Of a DNA stretch of 64,000 nt, positions 8,082 to 17,100 are shown piece by piece. The notes beneath the pieces are model-generated. The model was not told the DNA's origin, ran no database searches, and saw nothing but the letters and a program-made list of their open reading frames with translations. A program made the position numbers and the translations under genes. The number at the start of each line of letters is the position of its first letter. The first letter of the stretch is position 1. Source of the stretch: Falsiroseomonas frigidaquae (GTDB lineage Bacteria; Pseudomonadota; Alphaproteobacteria; Acetobacterales; Acetobacteraceae); assembly GCF_012163145.1 (NCBI RefSeq), contig NZ_JAAVTX010000009.1, forward strand, positions 1 through 64,000, written 5' to 3'.

Positions 8082-9182
8082 ATGACCCTCCAGACCGCCA
8101 TCCCCTGCACCTTCATGCGCGGCGGCACCAGCCGCGGCCCCTATTTCCACCGCGGCGACCTGCCGGAGAGCCGGGAGGATGCGGGCCGCGTCCTGCTGGC
8201 GGTGATGGGGTCCCCGGATGCGCGGCAGATCAACGGCCTCGGTGGCGCCACCACGCTGACCAGCAAGACCGTCATGGTCAGCAAGGCGGCGCCGGGGGAG
8301 AAGCAGCAGGTGGACTACCTGTTCGCGCAGGTCTCGGTGGACAAGGACTTCGTCGATTGGGGGCCGACCTGCGGCAACATGCTGGCCGGCATCGGCCCCT
8401 TCGCCATCGAGGAAGGCCTGGTGCCGGCGCAGGACGGGGAAACCAAGGTGCTGATCCGCGCCGTCAACACCGGCGCGCTGATCGAGGCGGTGGTGCAGAC
8501 CCCGGGCGGCCGCGTGACCTATGATGGCGATGCATCCATCGCCGGCGTGCCGGGCACCGCCGCGCCCATCGTGCTGAACTTCGCCGATGCGGTGGGCGGC
8601 GCCACCGGCAAGCTGATGCCGACGGGCAATGCGCTCGATCATATCGAGGGCGTGGACGTCACCTGCCTCGACGTCGCCATGCCGGTGGTGATCGCGCGGG
8701 CGAAGGACCTCGGCAAGACGGCACGCGAATCCGCCAAGGAACTCGATGCCGACAAGGACTTCATGGCGCGGATCGAGCGCATCCGCCGTGCCGCCGGCCT
8801 CGCCATGGGCATGGGCGACGTGGCCGGCAAGGTGATGCCGAAATTCGCCATGGTCGGCGAACCGGCGGGCGGCGCGGGCGTCGCCGCGCGCTACTTCACG
8901 CCGCTCGCAACCCATGAAGCCATGGCCGTCACCGGCGGCATCTGCATCGCCAGCGCCTGCAAGCTGCCCGGCACCGTCGCCGCCGGCATCGCCGTGGTGA
9001 ACGACGAGGCGCGGGAGATGATCACGCTGGAACACCCGACGGGCGTGATGGAGGCGGTGATCACCACCGGCACGGCGGAAGACGGCAGCGCCACCATCCT
9101 CGGCGGCGGCACGCTGCGCACGGCGCGCCGCATCATGAAGGGCGAGGTGTACATCCCCGCCAAGGTGTGGGCCGGCAAGTGA
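8082..9182 (+). CDS. PrpF-family isomerase (4-oxalomesaconate tautomerase-like)
   Basis: 366 residues, the family size. MTLQTAIPCTFMRGGTSRGP is the PrpF N-terminal signature and GPTCGNMLAGIGPFAIEEG carries one of the conserved active-site Cys residues in the C-G-N-M context. PrpF proteins share the diaminopimelate-epimerase fold and isomerise C=C bonds of carboxylates such as methylaconitate, aconitate or 4-oxalomesaconate. With TctAB upstream and an Ldh-type dehydrogenase overlapping its stop, a role in metabolising the imported tri/dicarboxylate is likely; the exact substrate is not decidable from sequence. Confidence 0.85.
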   Translation: MTLQTAIPCTFMRGGTSRGPYFHRGDLPESREDAGRVLLAVMGSPDARQINGLGGATTLTSKTVMVSKAAPGEKQQVDYLFAQVSVDKDFVDWGPTCGNMLAGIGPFAIEEGLVPAQDGETKVLIRAVNTGALIEAVVQTPGGRVTYDGDASIAGVPGTAAPIVLNFADAVGGATGKLMPTGNALDHIEGVDVTCLDVAMPVVIARAKDLGKTARESAKELDADKDFMARIERIRRAAGLAMGMGDVAGKVMPKFAMVGEPAGGAGVAARYFTPLATHEAMAVTGGICIASACKLPGTVAAGIAVVNDEAREMITLEHPTGVMEAVITTGTAEDGSATILGGGTLRTARRIMKGEVYIPAKVWAGK

Positions 9183-10219
9183 AGGGGGAAACCATCGCCG
9201 AGGCGGCGCTTCTCGACCTCACCATCCGTGCCCTGACCCATGGCGGCATGCGGCCGGAGGAAGCGGCACAGGCGGCGCGTGTGCTGGTGCTGGCGGAACT
9301 CGCCGGGCTGACCACGCATGGCATCAGCCGCGTCGGCCAGTACCTCAACCGGGTGAAGGTCGGCGGCATCGATGCGCAGGCCGAGTTGCAGGTGATGCGG
9401 GTGATGCCGGCGCTGGCCATGGTGGATGGCCGCAACGGCATCGGCCCGCTGGTCGGCATGCGCGGCCTGGCGGAGGCGATGGTCGGAGCGCGGGATTGCG
9501 GCATCGGCGTCGCCTTCGCGCGTGGCAGCAACCATTTCGGACCGATCCTGCCCTATGCGCTGATCGCGGCGGAGCAGGGCTTCGTCACGCTCATCGCCTC
9601 CAACGCCACAACCACCATCGCGCCCTCGGGCGGCAAGGATACGCGGCTCGGCAACAACCCGATCGGCATCGGCGTGCCGAACCCGGGCGGTGACCCGGTG
9701 ATCCTGGACATGGCGCTTTCGGTCGCCGCGCGCGCCAAGATCCGCGACCTGGCCGCCAGCGGCGCACCGCTGCCCGAGGGCTGGGCGACGGATGCGGAAG
9801 GGCGGCCGACGACGGATGCGAAGGCGGCGCTGGCCGGCTTCCTGCTGCCGGTCGGCGGCCACAAGGGCTACGGGCTGGCGGTGATGGTGGACCTGCTGGC
9901 CGGGCTGCTCTCGGGCGCCGCCTACCTCACCCATGTGCAGGCCTGGGACAAGAACCCGGAGGTGGCGCAGAATCTCGGCCATGTCTTCATCGCCATCGAT
10001 GCGACGAAGCTGGCCAGCACGGAGTCCTTCGCCGCGCGGATGGCCGATTTCATCGGCATCCTGCACGCCACGCCCGCCGCCGACCCGGCAAAGCCGGTGA
10101 TGGTGCCGGGGGAGCGTGAACTGGCGACGCTGAAGCGCCAGCGGACGGAGGGTGCCCGAGTGAAGGAAGCGGATCTCCGCATCCTGCGGGAACTGGCGGG
10201 CGGCGCGGTCCAGGGTTAG
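9179..10219 (+). CDS. Ldh/YlbC-family malate/lactate-type dehydrogenase
   Basis: 346 residues. LTTHGISRVGQYLNRVK is the family substrate-binding motif, and FARGSNHFGPILPY plus NNPIGIGVPNPGG are the conserved cofactor and active-site parts of the Ldh_2 fold (NAD(P)H-dependent 2-hydroxyacid or imino-acid oxidoreductases). The GTG at 9179 overlaps the previous stop as GTGA, implying translational coupling with the prpF-like gene; a GTG at 9167 is an alternative. It is one of two Ldh_2 paralogues in this region (the other at 12782-13825). Likely oxidises or reduces a 2-hydroxy/2-oxo acid derived from the transported substrate. Confidence 0.88.
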   Translation: MKGETIAEAALLDLTIRALTHGGMRPEEAAQAARVLVLAELAGLTTHGISRVGQYLNRVKVGGIDAQAELQVMRVMPALAMVDGRNGIGPLVGMRGLAEAMVGARDCGIGVAFARGSNHFGPILPYALIAAEQGFVTLIASNATTTIAPSGGKDTRLGNNPIGIGVPNPGGDPVILDMALSVAARAKIRDLAASGAPLPEGWATDAEGRPTTDAKAALAGFLLPVGGHKGYGLAVMVDLLAGLLSGAAYLTHVQAWDKNPEVAQNLGHVFIAIDATKLASTESFAARMADFIGILHATPAADPAKPVMVPGERELATLKRQRTEGARVKEADLRILRELAGGAVQG

Positions 10220-10247
10220 GCTTCTTCCCAAATGGGAGGAAACATTC

Positions 10248-11228
10248 ATGTTCACACGACGCAATCTGCTGGCCGGCGCGGGGCTTTCCGCGCTGGCATC
10301 CCCGGCCCTGGCCCAGGCCGCCTACCCCGACCGGCCAATCCGCATGCTGGTGCCCTATGCCGCGGGCGGCGGGCAGGACATCTCCGCCCGGCTGCTGGCG
10401 GAGCCGATCCGCGCGGCGCTCGGCCAGCCGGTCGTGGTGGAGAACCGCGCCGGCGCCAGCGGCATGATCGCCGCCCAGGCCTTGGCCCAGGCGGCGCCGG
10501 ATGGCTACACGCTGATGCTGGGCGGCGCCGGGGAGACGGCGGTGAACCAGCACCTGTTCCGGGCCCGCATGGCCTATGACCCGATCCGCGACCTGCGCCC
10601 CGTGATGGTGGTGGTGAAGGTGCCGAATGTGGTGATGGTGAACCCGCAGGCGCCCTTCTCCACCGTCGCGGGGCTGGTGGAATACGCCGAGGCCAATCCG
10701 GGCAAGCTGTCCTATTCCTCCTCCGGCATCGGCAATCCGCAGCATCTGGCGGGCGCGCTGCTGGACCACATGGCGGGCATCCAGACACTGCATGTGCCCT
10801 ATCGTGGTTCCGGCGCCGCGGTCATCGACATCGCCTCGGGCCAGGTGCAGTTCGGCTACAACAGCCTGGCCTCCGGCCTGGCGCTGATCCGCGACGGGCG
10901 CATCAAGGCGATGGCGGTGACCAGCAAGGAACGCATGCCGCAATTGCCGGATGCTGCCTCCGTCTCCGAATACGCGCCGCTCGCCGATTATGAGCTGGTG
11001 AACTACTTCGGCGTCTTCGCCCCCGCCGCGACGCCGGAGCCGATCATGGAAAGGCTGCACCGGGTGGTCTCCGCCGCCGTGCAGGCGCCGGCGCTGCGCG
11101 CGCGATTTGAGGAACAGGGCCTGCTGGTGCAGTCCATGTCGCTCGCCCAGTCGCGCGACTTCGTCCGCAACGAATCCCAGAAATTCGGGCGCATCGTCGA
11201 GCAGGCCAATATCTCGGTGGATGGCTGA
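10248..11228 (+). CDS. Bug/TctC-family tripartite tricarboxylate transporter receptor
   Basis: 326 residues, the third receptor of this region. Signal peptide MFTRRNLLAGAGLSALASPA ending ALAQA, then YPDRPIRMLVPYAAGGGQD, the canonical Bug N-terminus; NRAGASGMIAAQALAQAAPD and HVPYRGSGAAVIDIASGQV follow in the right order. GGGAGG about 8 bases before the ATG. Lies 28 bp after the Ldh gene and overlaps the next gene by one base (TGATG), so it belongs to the same operon as tctC-tctAB-prpF-ldh. Two receptors in one operon with a single permease suggests two ligands feeding one transporter. Confidence 0.92.
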   Translation: MFTRRNLLAGAGLSALASPALAQAAYPDRPIRMLVPYAAGGGQDISARLLAEPIRAALGQPVVVENRAGASGMIAAQALAQAAPDGYTLMLGGAGETAVNQHLFRARMAYDPIRDLRPVMVVVKVPNVVMVNPQAPFSTVAGLVEYAEANPGKLSYSSSGIGNPQHLAGALLDHMAGIQTLHVPYRGSGAAVIDIASGQVQFGYNSLASGLALIRDGRIKAMAVTSKERMPQLPDAASVSEYAPLADYELVNYFGVFAPAATPEPIMERLHRVVSAAVQAPALRARFEEQGLLVQSMSLAQSRDFVRNESQKFGRIVEQANISVDG

Positions 11229-12046
11229 TGCCGCGCTGGCAACGCCTGCTGGTGACGGGCGCGGCCGGCGAGATCGGCCGCTGCATCCGCCCTGCCCTGC
11301 ACGGCGCCGCGCAGCAGCTGCGCCTGCACGACATCCGCCCGATCGTGGCGGAAGATGCCGAGGTGTTTCGGGGCGACCTGGCGGAGCCGGGCGAGGCGCT
11401 GCGCGCGACGGAGGGGGTGGATTGCCTGATCCACCTGGCCGGCATCCCGCGCGAGACGGGCGGCACGGTCGAACAGATCCTGCGCGCCAATGTGCTGGCC
11501 TGCCATGCGATGTATGAGGCGGCGCGGCAGAACGGCGTGAAGCGCTTCATCTTCGCCAGCTCAAACCACACCATCGGCTTCCACCCCGCCGACACCCTGG
11601 TCGGCACCACCGAACCGCCGCGCCCAAGCGGCCAGTATGGCGCGAGCAAGGTGTGGGGCGAGACGCTCGGCCGCCTCTATGCCGACAAGCACGGCATCGA
11701 GGTGGCCTGCCTGCGCATCGGCGCCTTCCGCGAGACGCCCGGCAATGCGCGGGAGCTCGGCGGCTGGATCAGCCATGGCGACATGGCGAGACTGGCGCGC
11801 GCGGCGGTGGAGGCGGAGGCCTTCCACTTCCTGGTCGTCTGGGGCGTCTCCGCCAATACGCGCGCGCTATGGGGCAATGATTCTGAAGCACGCGCCGCGC
11901 TGCGCTGGCAGCCGCGGGATAATGCTGAAACCTATGCCGCCGCGATCGAGGCCAACCGACCCGAGCCGGGCAGCGTCGCCGCGCGCTTCCATGGTGGCGT
12001 CGTCAGCGGGCTCGGCTTCACTGGCGACACCGACCGCATCAGGTAA
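11228..12046 (+). CDS. NAD-dependent epimerase/dehydratase family protein, uronate dehydrogenase-like
   Basis: 272 residues. Extended-SDR Rossmann start RLLVTGAAGEIGR, then LIHLAGIPRE, the SSNHTIGFHP block and YGASK (catalytic Tyr and Lys). FASSNHTIG..., WISHGDMARL and VVWGVSAN recall, from memory, the Agrobacterium uronate dehydrogenase Udh, which oxidises galacturonate or glucuronate to aldaric-acid lactones. An aldarate-producing step would fit with carboxylate isomerase and dehydrogenase neighbours. Start overlaps the tctC stop by one base. Its 3' end overlaps the convergent MBL gene by 8 bp. Confidence 0.8.
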   Translation: MPRWQRLLVTGAAGEIGRCIRPALHGAAQQLRLHDIRPIVAEDAEVFRGDLAEPGEALRATEGVDCLIHLAGIPRETGGTVEQILRANVLACHAMYEAARQNGVKRFIFASSNHTIGFHPADTLVGTTEPPRPSGQYGASKVWGETLGRLYADKHGIEVACLRIGAFRETPGNARELGGWISHGDMARLARAAVEAEAFHFLVVWGVSANTRALWGNDSEARAALRWQPRDNAETYAAAIEANRPEPGSVAARFHGGVVSGLGFTGDTDRIR

Positions 12047-12782
12047 GGTCGAAGCGGGTCGCATCCTCCAGGCTGTCGCCGAACCAGGCCTCGATGGTCA
12101 TCACGCGCGGCGCCAGCGGCTCAGGCATCCCCTGCGCATCCAGGCGCAGCGGCACGTCATGGCCGGGCAGCAGCACGGTGCCCGGCTGTTCCCGCCACAC
12201 CGCGTTCAGCCGCGCGATCGCCGCCTTGTGCTGCGCCGCATCCAGCGTGATGTCGGCGCGCCCGGTGGCCAGCTCCGCCCGATTCTTCGCGACGTCGGAG
12301 GAGAAGATGGTGCGCGGCGCACCCTCCAGCACGAAGACCATGTGATGCGGCGAATGTCCCGGCGCGTCGAAGCAGGAAATCCCCGGCAGGCCGGTCGAAC
12401 CCTCCACCAGCCGGCGATGCCGCGGCGATTGCGCCAGGGCGCGCACGCAGAATTCCGGCACCAGCGGCGCGCCATCGGGCAGGCCCGCGGCCCAGTCCAG
12501 CTCCGCGCCCGGCACATGGATCAGCGCATTGGGGAACAGCGACCAGTTCTCGCAATGGTCGTAGTGCAGATGGGTGATCAGCACATCGGTGACATCGGTC
12601 GGCGCCACGCCGCTGGCCGCCAGCTTCTCCACCAGCAGGCGCCGCGCGCCGCTGCGCCCGGTATCCAGCACCGCGATGCGCCCCTCCGGCCCGCGCGCCA
12701 GCGCCACGGTGGACCAGCCCAGCCCGCCCTGCTGCTTCGACTTACCGGGATAGCCCTGGATCAGCGTTTCCACCTGCCACAT
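12039..12782 (-). CDS. MBL-fold metallo-hydrolase (quorum-quenching-lactonase-like)
   Basis: 247 residues. Zinc motif HLHYDHC (HxHxDH) near residue ~85, later PGHSPHHMVF, the bridging-Asp region FSSDVAKN, and LLPGHDVPL for the last His. This is the arrangement of AHL-lactonase-like and related MBL enzymes; a lactone or thioester hydrolase is possible, which would fit a uronate/aldarate lactone pathway, but the family is very broad. ATG at 12782 overlaps the stop of the upstream dehydrogenase by one base (TGATG on the minus strand), so the two are co-translated. Confidence 0.82.
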   Translation of the reverse strand: MWQVETLIQGYPGKSKQQGGLGWSTVALARGPEGRIAVLDTGRSGARRLLVEKLAASGVAPTDVTDVLITHLHYDHCENWSLFPNALIHVPGAELDWAAGLPDGAPLVPEFCVRALAQSPRHRRLVEGSTGLPGISCFDAPGHSPHHMVFVLEGAPRTIFSSDVAKNRAELATGRADITLDAAQHKAAIARLNAVWREQPGTVLLPGHDVPLRLDAQGMPEPLAPRVMTIEAWFGDSLEDATRFDLT

Positions 12783-13825
12783 CACGCGAGTTCCTCCGCC
12801 GTCACGCCCCAATCGGCGGCGGCCTTGCGCAGGTCCAGCACCGTCTGCTCCGGCAGATCGAGGCCCTCCGCCGCGTGGCGCGCCTCGTTCACCGCCTCGA
12901 ACTCGCCCGGGTAGAGGATTTGCTCGAAGCCGGGCGCCAGCGGCGTCGCCTTCAGCTCCGCGATCATCGCCTCGATGCGCGCCTCGAAAACTGCCAGCGG
13001 GCCGAAGGCGGCGATGTTCAGGGCCATGACGAAATGGCCGCTGCGGCTGCGTTTGCTTGCCTGGTAGGGGCCGTTCACCTCGGTCAGCATGCCGCTGCCG
13101 GACAGCGCGCCGGCCAGCACGTCCATCATGGCGGAGATCGCGTAGCCCTTGTGCTCCGCCATCGGCTGGATCACGTCGGCCAGCGCCGCCACCGGGTCCG
13201 TCGTGCGCGCGCCGGTTTCATCCAGCGCCCAGCTATCGGGGATCGGCTGGCCCTTCTGGCGGGCGAGGAAGATCTTGCCGCGCGCCACGCTGGTATTGGC
13301 GATGTCCAGCATCATCGGTGCGTGGCGTCCGGCCGGCGCGCAGATCGACCAGGGATTGTTGCCCACCACCTTCACCCGCCCGCCCCAGGGCGCCATGGCC
13401 GGGCTGCCATTCGCCACCAGCATGCCGATGCAGCCCTCCGCCGCCGCCATGCGCGTGAAGTAGCCGAGCGCACCATGATGGTTGCTCTCCCGCACCGAGA
13501 CGATACCGACGCCATGCGCCTTCGCCGCGCGGATCGCGTGCCGCATCGCCTGCTGCGCGATCACCTGGCCGACGCCGTCATGGCCATGCAGAACGGCGAT
13601 GGCGCCCGCATCCACCAGCCATTCGGCCTGCGTCACCGCCTGCATCATGCCGGCGCGCACGCGGTCCAGGTACCAGGGCGCGCGCATCACACCATGGGAG
13701 GAGTGGCCCCAGAGATCCGCCTGCACCAGGCTGTGCGCGACCAGCGCCGCATCCGCCGGCGGCAGCCCCGCCGCTGTATACATCCGGCCCACCACATCGC
13801 GCAGCCGCGCAGGCTCGATCCTCAT
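12782..13825 (-). CDS. Ldh/YlbC-family malate/lactate-type dehydrogenase
   Basis: 347 residues. WGHSSHGVMRAPWYLDRVRAG aligns with the family motif (S/T)xHGxxR, followed by VRESNHHGALGYFT, GNNPWSICAP and MAEHKGYAISAMMDVLAG, all conserved in Ldh_2 oxidoreductases. The His in the HG motif and the Asn-His pair form the active site. The ATG at 13825 was selected because upstream in-frame sequence is non-conserved; an AAGGGAA lies about 11 bases upstream. Paralogous to 9179-10219 but clearly divergent. Forms a two-gene unit with the MBL hydrolase and faces the TTT operon. Confidence 0.88.
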   Translation of the reverse strand: MRIEPARLRDVVGRMYTAAGLPPADAALVAHSLVQADLWGHSSHGVMRAPWYLDRVRAGMMQAVTQAEWLVDAGAIAVLHGHDGVGQVIAQQAMRHAIRAAKAHGVGIVSVRESNHHGALGYFTRMAAAEGCIGMLVANGSPAMAPWGGRVKVVGNNPWSICAPAGRHAPMMLDIANTSVARGKIFLARQKGQPIPDSWALDETGARTTDPVAALADVIQPMAEHKGYAISAMMDVLAGALSGSGMLTEVNGPYQASKRSRSGHFVMALNIAAFGPLAVFEARIEAMIAELKATPLAPGFEQILYPGEFEAVNEARHAAEGLDLPEQTVLDLRKAAADWGVTAEELA

Positions 13826-14120
13826 GCCGATGCTGTTCCCTTCCCCGATGATGCCAGCATTGCCCGCGCCACGACGGCGCGCCAGATGCGGCCCGCCAAC
13901 ACCCACAAGATGCAGTCGAATCAGCTGTAGATACAGATCGCACGCCACCACGCGGAAATGGGGCTGCCGCTGACATTGCCCTACAAAATCCAACTGGCCG
14001 CCAAGCCAGGAAACGATTGACCTGCGGGGATGGCAGGATATCGTCTGTCGCTACTCGGGCGGCCCGAAACCTGCGACATTCTTGTATGACACGGGCGCCT
14101 GAGCTCCGGAGATCACCATT

Positions 14121-17100
14121 TTGCCGCGCCCGCCCACCGAACCGGCGATGTCGGAGCATGAGGTCGAGCGCCTTGCTGCGCTGAACCGCTATGCGGTGCT
14201 GGATATGCAGCCGGATTCGACCTTCGACCACATCGTGCGCTTGGCCGCGCAGTTGTTCGACGTGCCGATTGCGCTCGTGTCCTTCATCGATGCGGACCGC
14301 CAGTGGTTCAAGGCGAAGCTTGGCATTTCGCTGGATGAGGCGCCGCGCGCCATCGCCTTCTGCAACACGACGATCCATGGCGCGGGAATCCACCAGGTTC
14401 CGGATGCGACGCAGGACCCGCGCCACGCCGACAATCCGCTGGTGCTCTCGGAGAAGGGCATACGGTTCTATGCCGGCGTCCCGCTGCTGACGCCGGAGGG
14501 CCAGCCGCTCGGCACGCTCTGCGTCATGGATACGGTGCCGCGCCCGCCGCTGGACGCGGCCCAGACCCGGGCGCTGCAGGATCTGGCCGCGGCGGTGATG
14601 GCGCAGCTGGAACTGCGGCGGGAGATCCTGGCGCGCGACCGGGAGATGGCGCGCGCCGCGCTGCGCGAGAGGCTGCTGCGAAGCGTGGCGGAGACGCCGA
14701 CCTTCCAGGCCGCGATCGACGCGGCGATGACGGCGCTGCGCGAAGACACGGACAGCCTGCTGTGCCTGTTCTTCCGGCTGGCACCGGACGGCCACCACCT
14801 GCAGCTCGTCGCCGCGCAGGGCAGCGGCGCGCTGGCGGATCCGGCGCATCTCGCCCGGCTGCGCGCGCTGGCGCTGACCATCGACAACACCGCCGCCGGC
14901 CGGGCGATCCGCGAGGACCGGCAGATTCTGGTTGCGGATTTGACGCCTGCCTTGATGCAGCAACTGCCGGGGGCGGCGATGTCCGCGGCCCGCGGCATGA
15001 CGGCGATGATCCTCACGCCTACCTCCGTCGGTGAGGAACGCTACTGCTGCGCGCTCGGCTACGGCCCGGGGCGCACCGACCTGCCGGCGATGGCGGAGCG
15101 GCTGCAGGAGGCGGCCGGCACGCTGCGCCCGCTGCTGCGCCGGCTGCGCGACGCGGAGGAGACGGAGCTGTTCCGCCGCGTGGTGGATGCCAGCAGCGAG
15201 CCTGTCGTGATCAGCGACATCATGCCCGGCGGCGCGCCGGGGCTTCGCATCCGCTACGTCAACGACGCCTTCCTGCACCAGACCGGCTACAGCGCGGCGG
15301 AGGTAACGGGCCATTCGCCCAGCATGCTGACGCATGCCGATGCGGCGCCGGAGGCACGCCAGGAGATCCGCGCCGCCCTGTCCGAAGGCCGGCCGATCCG
15401 GCAGGAGATTCTCAACCGCCGTAGCGACGGCTCGCCCTATTGGGTCGAGCTCAACATCTCGCCTGTCGTGGACGACACTGGCTGGCGGACGCACTGGATG
15501 TCGATCCAGCGCGACATCTCCGCCCAGCGCGCGGAGACGGAGGCGCTGACCGAAAGCGAAGCGGCATTCCGCGACCTGTTCCACCAGCACCCGGCGCCGA
15601 TGTGGGTGTTCGACAAGGACACGCTTGCCTTCCTGGAGGTGAACGACGCAGCCGTCGCGGCCTATGGCTGGTCGCGAGAGCAGTTCCTCCGCATGTCCGT
15701 GCTCGATGTCCGGCCGGAGGAAGAGCGTGAGCTGGTGGACAGTCTGGCGCGGCAAGACTTCACGGGACGGCGCGTCAGCGGCCCCTGGCCGCACCGCACC
15801 GCCAGCGGCAGGATCCGACAGGTCCAGATCCTGGCGCGCATGATCACGTTCCACGGGCGCGAGGCGCGGCTTGTCGTGGTCTGGGACCTGACCGAAAGGC
15901 TGCGCGCGGAAGCCGAGGCGCGTGATCTGGCGGCGGAGCTGGACGCGACTTTCGAGAGCATCAGCGATGGTCTCTTCACGCTGGATCGCGAATGGCGATT
16001 CACGCATGTCAACGCCCATGCCGAGGGTCTGCTGCGGCGCAACGCCGCTACGCTGATCGGCCAGGTGATCTGGGACTCCTTCCCCGAGGCGGCAGGCACT
16101 GAAGCGGAGCGACAACTCCGCCTGGTGACGCAGGAGCGGCGGACGCGGCGGTTCGAGTATTTCTTCGTCACGCTCGGCGCCTGGTTCGACGTCACCGTCT
16201 ATCCGGCGCGGCGGGGGCTGACCGTCTATTTCCGCGACATCACCGCCCAGCACCAGCGCGAGGAACGCCTGCGGCTGCTGGAGGTGGCGGCAAACAAGCT
16301 GAACGACATCATCATGATCGCGGAAGCCGGGCCGGCCGGGCCGGGTGGTCCGCGCACCCTGTTCATCAACGATGCGCTGGAGCGCCTCACCGGATTCCGT
16401 GCCGAGGAAATCACCACCCTGACGCCGCGCATGCTGCAGGGCCCAAGGACCGATGCCGCGGAGCTGGCACGCATCCAGGCCGCCTTGACGGCGCACCAGC
16501 CGATCCGCGCGGAGCTGCTGAGATATCGCAAGGATGGGCAGGAGCTGTGGTTCGAGCTGGACATCGTGCCGGTCGCCGATGACCGCGGGGTGTTCACGCA
16601 CTGGGTCTCGGTCGAACGTGACATCACGGAGCGCAAGCACGCACAGATCCAGCTTGAGCAGCAGGCGGCGCTGCTCGACCAGGCGCGGGACGCGATCCTG
16701 GTCTGCGGCACCGACCACCGCGTCCTGTACTGGAACCGCAGCGCGGAACGCCTCTATGGCTGGACCGCGAAGGAAGCGGTCGGGCAATCCGTCGTGGACC
16801 TGATGTACCACGAGACCCTGGCCTTCCGCGCCGCAACCGCGGCGGTTCTGGCGCAGGGCGAATGGAACGGGCAGATCGAGCAACTCCGCAAGGATGGCTC
16901 GCGCCTGATGGTGGAAGGCGCGTGGTCGCTGGTGCGCGACCAGGATGGCGGGCCGCGCGCAATTCTCGCCGTCAACACCGACATCACCGAGCGGTTGGAC
17001 CTGGAGCAGAAGCTGCGCCAGGCGCAGCGGCTGGAGGCGATCGGCCAGCTCACCGGCGGCGTGGCGCACGACTTCAACAACCTGCTGACCGTGATCCTGG

